DNA from: Planctomycetota bacterium
GTDB taxonomy: Bacteria; Planctomycetota; UBA1135; UBA2386
NCBI GenBank assembly: GCA_025459175.1
Contig: JALORC010000017.1
Location: forward strand, 54,831 to 118,830
DNA: 64,000 nt
Direction: 5' to 3'
In this document: positions 42,118 to 51,172 of the stretch, one piece after another
Numbering within the stretch: the first letter of the stretch is position 1
How the letters are laid out: every line of letters begins with the position of its first letter
The notes under the pieces: model-generated
Database searches by the model: none
What the model was told of the DNA's origin: nothing
Seen by the model: only the letters and a program-made list of their open reading frames with translations
Position numbers and translations under genes: made by a program

Positions 42118-44640
42118 CTACGGCACGGCGGCGACCGAATCGCTCGGCACGTAGCCGGTGCGATCGCCGGCCTGGATCCGGACGAACGCGCCTTCGGTGC
42201 TGCCGCGCAGCTCGACCAGCACGCCGGCGCGCACGTTGGCAACCGCGGGCAGATCGGCGCGCGGCTCCGACACCAGCGCCAGCGGCCGCAGCGCCACCGC
42301 GAGCGGTGCTCGCGCGGGACCGAGCCACGCCAGCTCCGCACCGAGCCACAGCCCCGGCACCAGCAGCAGCACCGCGACCCAGCGCAACAGCAGCCGCCGC
42401 CAGCCGAACACCAGACAGCCCGCCGCCGCTGCCATCAGCACCGCGCAACCCCACAGTTGCTCGCCGGGCGTCCAGCGTTGCCGCAGCGCCTCGAGCTCGG
42501 CCGCGAAGCCGCTGCCGCCGGTGTCGAGCTCGAGCCGGGTGCGGCACCAGCGCAGGTTCGCCAGCAGCTCCGGATCGCGCGGCCGGCCGCGGCGCGCGCC
42601 TTCATAGGCCCACAGGGCCCGCGGCAGATCACCGAGCCGCACCAGACAGTTGCCGCGCGCCTGCAGCCAACGGCGGTCGCCGCTGCGCGCGAACTCCTGG
42701 GCGAACGCGGCGTCGGCGCCGGCGTGATCGCCGGCGCGGTAGAGCGCGGCACCGTCCCGCACGGCGACGACGCCGGTCGGTGGCGCGTCGGTCTGGGCGC
42801 GCAACGGTGTGTCGCCGGCAGCGAAGGAGACCAGGGCCGCCAGCAACCACAACCCGATCCCGAACCGCAATCGCTCGAGCCGTTGCAGCAGCGTTCGCAC
42901 CGCGTCGCCGCCGAGCGCCGCGCCACCGCCGTAGCGGGCCGCGGTGCCCTGCTCGATCGCCTGCACGACGTCGCGCACCGCATCCGGTTCGAGCCGCGCC
43001 TGCTGCAGGCGTTCGCCGAGGTCCGGCGCGATCACCGCCGCCGCCGGCACCCCGAGGCGATCGCCGAGATACCCGGCCAGCGCCGCCAGCGGATCCTCGC
43101 CGCGCTGCAGCGCCGCGAGCGCCGCCTTGTGCGCGCGGGCGGCGCGCTGTCCGGTGACGTCGGCCACCGCTCGCGCGCGCGCCGCCGCCGCGAAGCGGAA
43201 CAGGCCGAACGCGAACCACGGCAGCAGCAGCGCGAGCCAAACCTGCCACGCCGGCACCGACGCGGCGAGCGCCGGCGGCCCGTCGAACGACGGCAGGTCG
43301 AAGATGTCGTCGACGCCGGGCGTCACCGCCCTGGTCTCGGTGTTCGCCAACGGCGCCAGCGTCTCGCCGGGCGGCAGCGCCAGCACCTGCAGGGGCAGCG
43401 GCGCGGTGGCGACCTCGACGAAGCGTTCGACGCCGGGCGTGGTGTCGAAGTAGTTCCAGCCGATCGCGGGCACTGCCTTGACGTCGGTCGACAGCGGCGT
43501 GAGATCGTAGGTGACGACGACCTGCTCCGCCGAGCGCTTCGCCTCGGCCTGGCCGAGCTTGTGGAACCCCGCCACCGCGTCGAGCGGCGGCAGCCGCAGG
43601 AACTCGAGGTTGCCCTGACCGCGCACGGTCAGGCTCAGCTTGACCGAGCTGCCGACCTTGACGCTGTCGCGATCGAGCGCCGCCGCGATCGAGAACCGCC
43701 CCACCGCGCCGTAGTACGGCGTCGGCCGCCCCGCCTCGGGGATCGGCAGCACCTCGACCGTGATCGGCTTGCCCTGCGCGTAGTAGTTCTCGCTGAGGCC
43801 GCCGCGGCGCAGCCCGAACACGTCCTGCTGGCCCTCGCGGCGGATCACGTGGTAGCGCAGCAGTGGCCCGGGCAATTCGAGCTTGCCGATGCGGGTCGGC
43901 AGGAACGCGCGTTCGAACGAGAACCGGCGCCAGCGCTGGCCGTTGCGTTCGTGGTCGTCCTGCTGCGAGCACAGCATCAGGTTGTTGCCGCCGCGCACGA
44001 TCAGGCCGAGCTCGCCGGTCGGCGCCGGCAGCTCGATCGGTTCGCCGGCCGGGAACTGCTCGAGCCAGCTCGCCTGCACCTCGACGTCGTAGAAGGTCTG
44101 GCCGTTGTTGGCGCGCCCCTGCACCAGCCTCAGGCCCTGCTGCACGCCGGCATCGATCCGCACCCGGATCGGTTCGTGCACGTAGACGCGCCGCGGCTCG
44201 ACCTGCACGTCGAGCCAGCCGAGCTCCTCACCGCGCAGATCCTTCTTCGCCTCGAGGCGCAGTTCGCGCGTCGACTGCTCCTTGCTGCCGGTCCACACCG
44301 GGAACGGCGGGACCACGAACGCGCCCTCGCGCAGCGGCTGCACCTCGACCTGCCACAGCACGGTGACTTTCTGCGTGCGGCGCTGGCCGTCCCATCGCTC
44401 CTCGATCTGCTGCGACGGGCCGAACGCCTGCAGCCGCAGACCGTCGACGGTCGGCAGCTTCAGCTCGCGCACCCGACCGCCCGGATCGGTGATGCGCAGC
44501 TCGACGCGCGCGGTGTCGCCGAGCCGCACCGTCGCCGGCTCGGGGCCCCCGACCGACAGACGTTCCTGGGCCACTGCCGGCACCGCGAGGGCGGTGAACG
44601 ACAGCAGCAGACCGACCGCGACGTTGGCTCTCGGGTGCAT
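42118..44640 (-). CDS. BatD-BatE fusion: oxygen-tolerance BatD domain plus TPR and SH3-like tail
   Basis: The protein is 840 residues from the ATG at 44640, sharing one base with the upstream stop. A signal peptide (NVAVGLLLSFTALAVPAVAQ) is followed by BatD-type beta-domains (VRLGDTARVELRITDPGGRV; VGSSVKLSLTVRGQGNLEFL) and a membrane helix. The second half has membrane helices, TPR-like ALYRAGDHAGADAAFAQEFA and a C-terminal SH3-like module (VELRGSTEGAFVRIQAGDRT) as in BatE. In Bacteroidetes and spirochaetes BatD and BatE are separate. The last visible gene of the operon. Confidence 0.8.
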   Translation of the reverse strand: MHPRANVAVGLLLSFTALAVPAVAQERLSVGGPEPATVRLGDTARVELRITDPGGRVRELKLPTVDGLRLQAFGPSQQIEERWDGQRRTQKVTVLWQVEVQPLREGAFVVPPFPVWTGSKEQSTRELRLEAKKDLRGEELGWLDVQVEPRRVYVHEPIRVRIDAGVQQGLRLVQGRANNGQTFYDVEVQASWLEQFPAGEPIELPAPTGELGLIVRGGNNLMLCSQQDDHERNGQRWRRFSFERAFLPTRIGKLELPGPLLRYHVIRREGQQDVFGLRRGGLSENYYAQGKPITVEVLPIPEAGRPTPYYGAVGRFSIAAALDRDSVKVGSSVKLSLTVRGQGNLEFLRLPPLDAVAGFHKLGQAEAKRSAEQVVVTYDLTPLSTDVKAVPAIGWNYFDTTPGVERFVEVATAPLPLQVLALPPGETLAPLANTETRAVTPGVDDIFDLPSFDGPPALAASVPAWQVWLALLLPWFAFGLFRFAAAARARAVADVTGQRAARAHKAALAALQRGEDPLAALAGYLGDRLGVPAAAVIAPDLGERLQQARLEPDAVRDVVQAIEQGTAARYGGGAALGGDAVRTLLQRLERLRFGIGLWLLAALVSFAAGDTPLRAQTDAPPTGVVAVRDGAALYRAGDHAGADAAFAQEFARSGDRRWLQARGNCLVRLGDLPRALWAYEGARRGRPRDPELLANLRWCRTRLELDTGGSGFAAELEALRQRWTPGEQLWGCAVLMAAAAGCLVFGWRRLLLRWVAVLLLVPGLWLGAELAWLGPARAPLAVALRPLALVSEPRADLPAVANVRAGVLVELRGSTEGAFVRIQAGDRTGYVPSDSVAAVP

Positions 44641-45800
44641 CACCAATCGCGCTCCACCGGCCGCCGCGAGCTCTTCGCCCGCGCGCGGATCGCCTTCTGC
44701 TTGCCGTCGAGTCCCTGCAACCGCTCGAGCAGCCGCTGGGTCTGCTCCGGCGACAGTTCGCGCGCCTCCTGCTGCTCGCCGGGGGCGTCCTGGCGCGGCT
44801 TGGCGTCCTTGTCGTCCGCGCCAGGCACCGGTTCGGGCGCGGCGTCGGCGCCGTCGCCGGGCTCACCGGGCTTCGGCTGCGGCTTGGGCTCGTCGCCGGC
44901 CTTACCGTCGGCGTCCTTGCCGTCGGCGGGCTCAGGCTTCGGCTCGGCCGGGTCCTCGCCGGCCTGCGGCTGGCCCTGGTCCTTGGCCTGCTCGCCCGAC
45001 TGCTTGCCGTCGTCGGGCTTCTTCTGGCCGTCCTTCTGCTCGCCGTCGTCGGACTTCTTCTGGCCGTCCTTCTGCTCCTCCGGCTTCTGCTCCTCCGGCT
45101 TCTGCTCCTCTGGCTTCTGCTCCTCGGGCTTCTGCTCGTCGGACTTCTGCTCCTCTGGCTTCTGCTCAGGCTTCTGGTCGTCCTGCTTGCTCTCGTCCGG
45201 CTTCTCTTCCTTCTTGCTGTCCTGCTGGTCCTTGTCCTCGGATGGCTGCCGCTGCTGCTCGAGCTCTTCGATGCGCCGCTTCAGCTCGTCGATCAGCCGC
45301 AGCGTGCGCTCGATGTTGCGCCGCAGCTCCGGCGTGGCGACGGCTTTGGCGCCGCGCACGAAGTGGTCGCGGGCCTGGTTGGCCTTCGCCAGCGCCGCCT
45401 GCAGCAGCGGCAGCGGATCGGCGGGTGCCGGAGCAGCGGCGCCCGCTGCAGCGGTCGGCGGCGCCGCGGCCGCCGCCTGCGCCTGATCGGCTTCGGCGAC
45501 CTTGGCGAGCGCCTCCTGGTGGCGGATCGCACCGAGCAGACCACGATGCAGTTCGACCTGCACCGCCGGACTGGTCGCCGCATACTTCTCGGCTGCGGTC
45601 TCGGCCGCCACCGGATCGCCGGCGTGCCAGTGCGCCAGCGCGAGGTTCCACTGCAGCTCGGGGCTGTCGCCATCGGTCTGTAGCGCCCGCTGGAACGCCG
45701 CCGCCGCCTCGGCATAGCGGCCTTCGCGGTAGAGCTGCAGGCCCTGTTCGCGGTCGCCACCGGGCAGTGCGAGCAACCATGTCAGCAGCAGGATCTTCAT
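44640..45800 (-). CDS. TPR protein with a long charged low-complexity region (BatC-like)
   Basis: The protein is 386 residues from the ATG at 45800, overlapping batB by four bases. A short signal-like start (MKILLLTWLLALPGG) leads into two TPR units (GLQLYREGRYAEAAAAFQRA; WNLALAHWHAGDPVAAETAA). A coiled coil and about 150 residues rich in Lys, Glu, Asp, Gln and Pro follow, including in-frame KPEEQ repeats. BatC proteins have TPRs and a similar charged tail. Probably a scaffold of the Bat membrane complex. Confidence 0.75.
   Translation of the reverse strand: MKILLLTWLLALPGGDREQGLQLYREGRYAEAAAAFQRALQTDGDSPELQWNLALAHWHAGDPVAAETAAEKYAATSPAVQVELHRGLLGAIRHQEALAKVAEADQAQAAAAAPPTAAAGAAAPAPADPLPLLQAALAKANQARDHFVRGAKAVATPELRRNIERTLRLIDELKRRIEELEQQRQPSEDKDQQDSKKEEKPDESKQDDQKPEQKPEEQKSDEQKPEEQKPEEQKPEEQKPEEQKDGQKKSDDGEQKDGQKKPDDGKQSGEQAKDQGQPQAGEDPAEPKPEPADGKDADGKAGDEPKPQPKPGEPGDGADAAPEPVPGADDKDAKPRQDAPGEQQEARELSPEQTQRLLERLQGLDGKQKAIRARAKSSRRPVERDW
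45069..45158. repeat. 15-base tandem repeat (six units) in the BatC-like gene
   Basis: Units of plus-strand CTTCTGCTCCTCYGG start at 45069, 45084, 45099, 45114, 45129 and 45144, with a partial copy after 45159. On the coding strand it encodes K-P-E-E-Q pentapeptides. Units differ by only one to three bases. Confidence 0.92.
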
Positions 45801-46786
45801 CGGTAACGGCCTCCGGCCAGCGCGATCTCCCACAGTAGCAACACCAGCAGCGGCAGCAGCACCCATTGGTAACGGGCCTGCTTGCCGGTCTCCTCGCCGC
45901 GGTCGTAGCTGCGCTTCTGCATCGGCAGCAGGCGCTTCTGGTGCAGTTCGTTGAGCGGCAACGGCATCGCCTCGGCGCGCACGAAGTCGCCGCCGGTCGC
46001 CGCCGCCAGCGCCCGCAGGCTGTCGGGGTCCATGCGCGAGACGACCTCGTTGCCCTGGCTGTCGCGCAGGAAGTCCTGCTGGCCCTTCTGCAGCAGCGTG
46101 ATCTTGCTGCCCATGGCGCTGCCGTAGCCGACCGTGTGCACGACGACGCCGCGCTTGCCGAGCTCCGCCGCCGCCTGCTGGCCGGCACCGGCGAGGTCCT
46201 CACCGTCGGTCAGCAGCAGCACCGCCGAGGTCGTGGCGTCGTCGCCGCCGACCAGTTCGCCGGCCTTGCGCAGCGCCGCCGCCAGATCGGTGCCACCGAC
46301 CTTGATGATCTCGGTGTCGACCTCGTCGAGCAGCCCGCGGAACGAATCGACGTCGTGGGTCAGCGGGATCCACAGCCGCGCCTGGCCGGCGAACACGACC
46401 AGGCCGATGCGGTCGCCGCCCTCGAGCTGCGGCAACAGTGCGCGCACGTCCTGCAGCGCGCGCTGCAGGCGCGTCGGCTCCAGGTCAGCAGCCAGCATCG
46501 AGCGCGAGGTGTCGAGGCACAGCACGAGGTCGAGGCCGCGCCGTTCGACCGCCATCGGTTCGTCGCCGAGGCGCGGGTCCATCCAGCACACCAGCCCGAG
46601 CCCCAGCAGCGCCGTGATGCGCAGCGCGCGCGCCAGCGGGCCCGACGGCGGCTGCGGTGGCACCGCGCCGTAGCGCGCGAGCGCCGCGCGGCTGCGATCG
46701 AACAGCAGCCACAGCAACGCCAGCAGCACCGGCAACGCCAGCAGCGCCGGCCACAGCTCGGCGCGACCCCAGACCAGGTCGTTCAC
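45797..46786 (-). CDS. batB: BatB-like von Willebrand factor A membrane protein
   Basis: The protein is 329 residues from a GTG at 46786 overlapping the batA stop (GTGA). Two N-terminal helices (WPALLALPVLLALLWLLFD; ALRITALLGLGLVCWM) precede a VWA domain with the MIDAS motif LVLCLDTSRSMLA and TDGEDLAGAG. A C-terminal helix (LLPLLVLLLWEIALAGG) closes it. VWA domains bind ligands through the metal site. Its partner is BatA next door. Confidence 0.88.
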   Translation of the reverse strand: MNDLVWGRAELWPALLALPVLLALLWLLFDRSRAALARYGAVPPQPPSGPLARALRITALLGLGLVCWMDPRLGDEPMAVERRGLDLVLCLDTSRSMLAADLEPTRLQRALQDVRALLPQLEGGDRIGLVVFAGQARLWIPLTHDVDSFRGLLDEVDTEIIKVGGTDLAAALRKAGELVGGDDATTSAVLLLTDGEDLAGAGQQAAAELGKRGVVVHTVGYGSAMGSKITLLQKGQQDFLRDSQGNEVVSRMDPDSLRALAAATGGDFVRAEAMPLPLNELHQKRLLPMQKRSYDRGEETGKQARYQWVLLPLLVLLLWEIALAGGRYR

Positions 46787-47763
46787 GGCACCCTCCGGAA
46801 CCACGACACCTCGAGCAGCAGCGCCAGCAGCAGGCAGGCGAGCCCGACCGCCAGCGGCCACTCGAAGCGATCGACGGTGCGGTAGCGGGGATCCTGCAGC
46901 TCGCTCTTCTCGAGCTCGTCGATGCGTTCGTAGACGGCGGCGAGGTCGGCGTCGCTGCGCGGCTCGAAGAACGTGCCGCCGGTCTGCTCGGCGATCATCC
47001 GCAGGTCGCCGAAGTCGAGTCGCTGGATGCCGAGCAACGTCTGCACCCCGTTGCCGAGCCCGATCGTGTGCACCCGCACGCCGGCGTCCTTCGCCAGTTT
47101 GGCGCCGTCCACGGGCAGGATGTCCTCGACGGTGTTCTCGCCGTCGGTCAGCAGCACGACCACCCGCGACTTCGCGGTGCTCTTCTGCAGCACCTGCACG
47201 CACTTCGCGAGCCCGGTGCCGATCGCGGTGCCGTCGAGCTCGCTGCCCTCCTCGACCAGGTCGAGCGCGCGCAGGAACGCGCCGAGCGCCTGCTCGTCGA
47301 GCGTCGGTGGGCAACGCAGTTCGGCGTAGTGCGCGAACGCGACCAGCCCGATGCGGTCGTGCACCCGCGCCTTGGCGAACTCCTCGGCGCGCAGGCGGGC
47401 GGCGTCCATGCGGCGCACCCGTTCGGTCGGCTCCATGTCGCGCGTCTTCATCGACGAGCTGGTGTCGACCGCGAGCACGATGTCGATGCCCTGTTCGCGC
47501 AGCGGCGCCACCGAGCGCTCGACCGGCCGCGCCGCGGCGACCGCGAGGCAGCAGGCCGCCAGCACCTTGCCGGCCTGCGGCAGCCAGCGCAGCCGCTGCC
47601 GCCACGTGATCGGCACGTCGGCGAACAGCGACAGCGAGGCGGTCGGCACCGCGGCGCGCGGTCGCCGCCACCGGAACCACGCCGCCAGCAGTGCCGCCGG
47701 GGCCGCCAGCAGGCACCACGGGTCGAGCAGCGACAGGCCGTACAGTTCGAACGCGGCGATCAT
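46783..47763 (-). CDS. batA: BatA-like von Willebrand factor A membrane protein
   Basis: The protein is 326 residues from the ATG at 47763, overlapping the upstream gene as ATGA. Helices LLAAPAALLAAWFRW and VLAACCLAVAAARP precede a VWA domain with MIDAS IVLAVDTSSSMK, TDGENTVEDILP and HTIGLGNGVQTLLG. The C-terminal helix is LAVGLACLLLALLLEVSWF. It is the usual partner of BatB; the paralogy is clear in this pair. Confidence 0.88.
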   Translation of the reverse strand: MIAAFELYGLSLLDPWCLLAAPAALLAAWFRWRRPRAAVPTASLSLFADVPITWRQRLRWLPQAGKVLAACCLAVAAARPVERSVAPLREQGIDIVLAVDTSSSMKTRDMEPTERVRRMDAARLRAEEFAKARVHDRIGLVAFAHYAELRCPPTLDEQALGAFLRALDLVEEGSELDGTAIGTGLAKCVQVLQKSTAKSRVVVLLTDGENTVEDILPVDGAKLAKDAGVRVHTIGLGNGVQTLLGIQRLDFGDLRMIAEQTGGTFFEPRSDADLAAVYERIDELEKSELQDPRYRTVDRFEWPLAVGLACLLLALLLEVSWFRRVP

Positions 47764-48713
47764 GCGCGCACCTCCGCCGCGGCTGCGGGCGCCGCGGCAG
47801 CATCGGCGCGGGTCGCCTCGACGAACGCGCTGGCCAGCGCCCACGTCGCCAGGTGGTCGTTCTCGCCCGGCTCGGCGGCGGCGAACTTGACCAGGTCGCA
47901 CTGCCGCAGGAAGCGCTCGAGTTCGGCGCGGTGTTCGCGGCACAAACCGTCGCCGTGTTCGAGCATCGCCAGGAACTCCTCGGTGGTGCGCTCGGGGGCG
48001 CACAGGCCGAAGCGCTCCTCGAGGTAGACGCGCAGCACACCGGACAGCTCGACGTAGAACGCGTCGACCTCGGCCTCGCTGCCGCGCGGCGCCTTGTGCA
48101 GACGCTGCAGCGCGCGGTGCGCCTTCACGTGCGGCGGCACCGCGATCGCGTCCGGCGGCACGGCGGCGGCGCGCCGGCGCCACATGGCGAGGGCGAGACC
48201 GAGCGCCGCGATGGCCGCGGCCCCACCGCCGAGCCACCACCAGCCGCGGAACGGCGTCGCGAACGGCTCCCCCGCGACCTCGATGCCGGCGCCGCGGTCG
48301 GCCAGCGCCGACACCACCTGCACCCGCTGTTCGGGTGTGCTCGAAGCACCGGCGCCGGCGCGTTCGCGCACCGTGAACGACGGCAGCAGCAGTTCGCCGG
48401 GGCCGCGCAGCGGCAGCAGCTGCAGCGTGGTGCGCTGCCAGTGACCGCCGAGCAGCGGCCGTTCGGGCGCGACCGTGGTGCTGGCGTCGAAGTCGGCGGC
48501 GTCGACCGCGGGCGCGAACTCGGCCTCGACGCCATCGCGGCGCCACCGGTCGAGCACCACGGTGACCGGCTGCAGCAGCTGCACCTCGGTCGGCTCGACG
48601 GTGATCTTCAGGTCCAGCAGTGCGGCCGGCGCCTCGGTCCACGGCGGCACCGGGCCACCGCAGGCGGCGAGGCACAGCAGCCCGATCGCACCCGCGAGCC
48701 GCCGCGCCGTCAT
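47760..48713 (-). CDS. Lipoprotein/membrane protein of the aerotolerance operon
   Basis: The protein is 317 residues from the ATG at 48713 (MTARRLAGAIGLLCLAACGG), with a lipobox LAAC. An N-terminal beta-rich part (LLDLKITVEPTEVQLLQPVT) resembles the immunoglobulin-like start of BatD proteins. A membrane helix (WWWLGGGAAAIAALGLALAM) follows, then a helical cytoplasmic domain (VDAFYVELSGVLRVYLEERF, ERTTEEFLAMLEHG), as in DUF4381-type proteins of such operons. It overlaps both neighbours. Confidence 0.7.
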   Translation of the reverse strand: MTARRLAGAIGLLCLAACGGPVPPWTEAPAALLDLKITVEPTEVQLLQPVTVVLDRWRRDGVEAEFAPAVDAADFDASTTVAPERPLLGGHWQRTTLQLLPLRGPGELLLPSFTVRERAGAGASSTPEQRVQVVSALADRGAGIEVAGEPFATPFRGWWWLGGGAAAIAALGLALAMWRRRAAAVPPDAIAVPPHVKAHRALQRLHKAPRGSEAEVDAFYVELSGVLRVYLEERFGLCAPERTTEEFLAMLEHGDGLCREHRAELERFLRQCDLVKFAAAEPGENDHLATWALASAFVEATRADAAAAPAAAAEVRA

Positions 48714-49648
48714 CGCTTGGCTCCGCGCAGTTCGCGCATGCGGAAGAAGCGCACCAGCGGCTCGGCGACCGAGCCCTCGGTCGGCACGTCGAGCAGATCG
48801 ACTCCGGCGCGCCGGCAGGTGTGCAGCAGCTGCTGCCGCTCCGACTGCCAGTTGGCGCGGATCCGCTCGCGCACCGCGCGGCTCCGGGTGTCGACCTCGA
48901 GCGTGCGTCCGGACTCCGGATCGAACAGGTGCAGCAGCCCGACATCGGGCAGCGCGCCGACGTCGCCGCGGTGCCGGTCGAGCCCGGCCGCGAACGGGTC
49001 GCGCACGCGCACCGCGATCACGTCGTGGCGCTGCGCCAGCAGGCGCAGCTTCGCGGCGTAGGCGTCGCCCATGAAGTCGCTGACCACGAACACGATCGCC
49101 CGCCGGCGCTGCACGCGGCCGGCGTAGTCGAGGGCCTGCAGCAGGTCGGTGCCGCGCCCCGGCGGCGGTGGTTCGCAGGCCTCGCGGATCAGCCGCAGCA
49201 CGTGGTTGCGCCCCTTCTTCGCCGGCACGTAGCGCTCGATGCGGTCGGTGAAGGTGATCAGGCCGGCCTTGTCGTTGTTGCGCGCGGCGGCGAACGCGAC
49301 ACAACCGACGAACAGCGCCGCGGTGTTGGCGACGGTGCGGCGGTTGCTGCCGAGCGGCCGGGTGCCGAACGCCATCGACGCCGACAGGTCGAGCACGAAC
49401 AGCACCGACAGCTCGCGCTCCTCGACGAACTTCTTGACGAACGGCCGGCCGGTGCGCGCGGTGACGTTCCAGTCGACCGAGCGCAGTTCGTCGCCCTCGG
49501 CGAACTCGCGCACCTCGTCGAACTCGATGCCCGAACCGCGGAACACCGAGCTGTAGCCGCCGGCCATCACGTCCGTGACCATGCGATCGGCGCGCACCTG
49601 GATGCGCCTCGCTTCGGCCAGCAGTTCGGGATCGAGCGCCCGCGCCAT
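48710..49648 (-). CDS. DUF58 domain protein (MoxR-associated)
   Basis: The 312-residue protein shows the DUF58 core GIEFDEVREFAEGDELRSVD and WNVTARTGRPFVKKFVEERE, then a VWA-like fold with MIDAS-type FVLDLSASMAFG. DUF58 genes nearly always follow moxR. The pair is thought to act as a chaperone that inserts metal or assembles VWA complexes such as BatA and BatB. It follows moxR by about 40 bases. Confidence 0.92.
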   Translation of the reverse strand: MARALDPELLAEARRIQVRADRMVTDVMAGGYSSVFRGSGIEFDEVREFAEGDELRSVDWNVTARTGRPFVKKFVEERELSVLFVLDLSASMAFGTRPLGSNRRTVANTAALFVGCVAFAAARNNDKAGLITFTDRIERYVPAKKGRNHVLRLIREACEPPPPGRGTDLLQALDYAGRVQRRRAIVFVVSDFMGDAYAAKLRLLAQRHDVIAVRVRDPFAAGLDRHRGDVGALPDVGLLHLFDPESGRTLEVDTRSRAVRERIRANWQSERQQLLHTCRRAGVDLLDVPTEGSVAEPLVRFFRMRELRGAKR

Positions 49649-49686
49649 CGATGTTCCTCGTTCTCGTTCGCCGGATGCCGGAGGGC

Positions 49687-50676
49687 CTACGGCACGCGCA
49701 CGGTGTCGAACACCTGCTGCAGCACCTGCTCGCTGGTGACCCCTTCGGCCTCGGCCTCGTAGGTGGTCAGCACGCGGTGGCGCAGCACCATGGTGCCGAC
49801 CGCCTTGACGTCCTGCGGGGTGACGAAGCCGCGACCCTCGAGGAACGCGCGCGCCCGCGAGGCCCGCGCCAGCGCCAGCGACGCGCGCGGCGACGCGCCG
49901 TAGAGGATCAGCGGCTTCAGCTTCGGCAGGCCGACCTGGGCCGGATCGCGGGTCGCGAACACCAGGTCGACGATGTAGCCCTTGACCTTGTCGTCGAGGT
50001 AGATCGTGTCGAGCAATGCCCGCATGCGCAGCAGGTCCTGCGGCGTGGTCGCCTGCGTCACCGTGGTGGTGGCGGCGAGCCCGGCCATGCGGTCGATGAT
50101 GCGCAGTTCTTCCTGCTTGCTCGGGTAACCGACCACCAGCTTCACCATGAAGCGGTCGATCTGCGCCTCCGGCAGCGCGTAGGTGCCTTCCTGTTCGACC
50201 GGGTTCTGCGTCGCCAGCACCAGGAACGGGTCCGGCAGCCGCCGGGTGTCGCCGGCCAGCGTCACCTGCCGCTCCTGCATCGCCTCGAGCAGCGCCGACT
50301 GCACCTTGGCCGGCGCGCGATTGATCTCGTCGGCGAGCACGAAGTTGGCGAACACCGGCCCTTCCTTGACCTGCCAGTCGCCCGTCTTCGGGTTGTAGAC
50401 GTGGGTGCCGACCAGGTCGGCCGGCAGCAGGTCCGGCGTGAACTGGATGCGGCGGAACTGGCCGCCGATCGAGCGCGCCAGCGACTGCACCGCCAGCGAC
50501 TTGGCGAGCCCCGGCAGGCCCTCGAGCAGCACGTGGCCGTCGGCGAGCAGCGCGATCAACAGGCCGTCGAGCAGGGCATCCTGGCCGACGATCACGCTCT
50601 GCAGCGCACTGCGCACGGACTGCAGGGTCTTGCTCTCCGACTGGATGCGTTGGGCGATGGCGAGGACGTCGGTCAT
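49687..50676 (-). CDS. MoxR-family AAA+ ATPase
   Basis: The protein is 329 residues from the ATG at 50676. Walker A is unusual but typical for the family (LLEGLPGLAKSLA), followed by Walker B NFVLADEINRAPAKVQSALL, then FLVLATQNPVEQEGTYALPE, AQIDRF and sensor 2 in YGASPRASLALARASRARAF. MoxR ATPases act as chaperones for VWA-domain proteins. No clear ribosome-binding site is visible before the ATG. Confidence 0.93.
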   Translation of the reverse strand: MTDVLAIAQRIQSESKTLQSVRSALQSVIVGQDALLDGLLIALLADGHVLLEGLPGLAKSLAVQSLARSIGGQFRRIQFTPDLLPADLVGTHVYNPKTGDWQVKEGPVFANFVLADEINRAPAKVQSALLEAMQERQVTLAGDTRRLPDPFLVLATQNPVEQEGTYALPEAQIDRFMVKLVVGYPSKQEELRIIDRMAGLAATTTVTQATTPQDLLRMRALLDTIYLDDKVKGYIVDLVFATRDPAQVGLPKLKPLILYGASPRASLALARASRARAFLEGRGFVTPQDVKAVGTMVLRHRVLTTYEAEAEGVTSEQVLQQVFDTVRVP

Positions 50677-50731
50677 GCTGGGGGTTCGGCGCGAAAAGCG
50701 GCCCAGGACGATACCGAGCCGCGAAGACTCC

Positions 50732-51172
50732 TCAATCGCGCGCTGCCGCCCGCTGAGCGAAACGTTCGCGCAGCTGCACGAACCGCAACCCCGGCAGCGC
50801 CGCTGGATCGGTGCGGAACCGGGCCCACGCCGCGGCCGCGTCGGCCGCACCGGCGCGCGCGGTGCGCGCCAGCTCCGGCTGCCCGGCGATCGCCACCGCG
50901 GCCAGTTCGGGGCCGAGCTCGGCCCGGCAGCGCACGAACTCCACCACCGCCGCCTCCCACGGCGCGGCCGGCGCCTGGGCGCCGATCAGGTCGCGCAGCG
51001 CCAACACGTCCGCCAACGGCAGACCGTGGCGCTGGTGCAGCGCCAGCGCCGCCGGCCGTTCGGCCTCGATCGCCAGCAGCGTCGAGCAACCGCGCAGCCA
51101 CCAGAAGGCGACCAGGAACGCGGCGGTGACCGCCAGCAGCCACGGCCACGAGCCCGGCCGCGCCGCCGTCAC
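50732..51172 (-). CDS. Small protein with one N-terminal membrane helix, unknown function
   Basis: The protein is 146 residues from a GTG at 51172, which overlaps the stop of the HEAT gene (GTGA). It begins PGSWPWLLAVTAAFLVAFWW, a membrane anchor, then an Ala-rich helical part. I recognise no domain. The open frame continues far upstream across other genes, but that part is an antisense artefact. It is co-oriented with moxR and the bat genes. Confidence 0.6.
   Translation of the reverse strand: MTAARPGSWPWLLAVTAAFLVAFWWLRGCSTLLAIEAERPAALALHQRHGLPLADVLALRDLIGAQAPAAPWEAAVVEFVRCRAELGPELAAVAIAGQPELARTARAGAADAAAAWARFRTDPAALPGLRFVQLRERFAQRAAARD

Noticed and set aside
26353..45158. The 15-base repeats considered as CRISPR
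   Set aside because: They are head-to-tail, in frame, without unique spacers, and lie within genes.
42100..45486. 1128-codon plus-strand open frame opposite the BatD/E and BatC-like genes
   Set aside because: Low-complexity translation and complete overlap with well-supported genes on the other strand.
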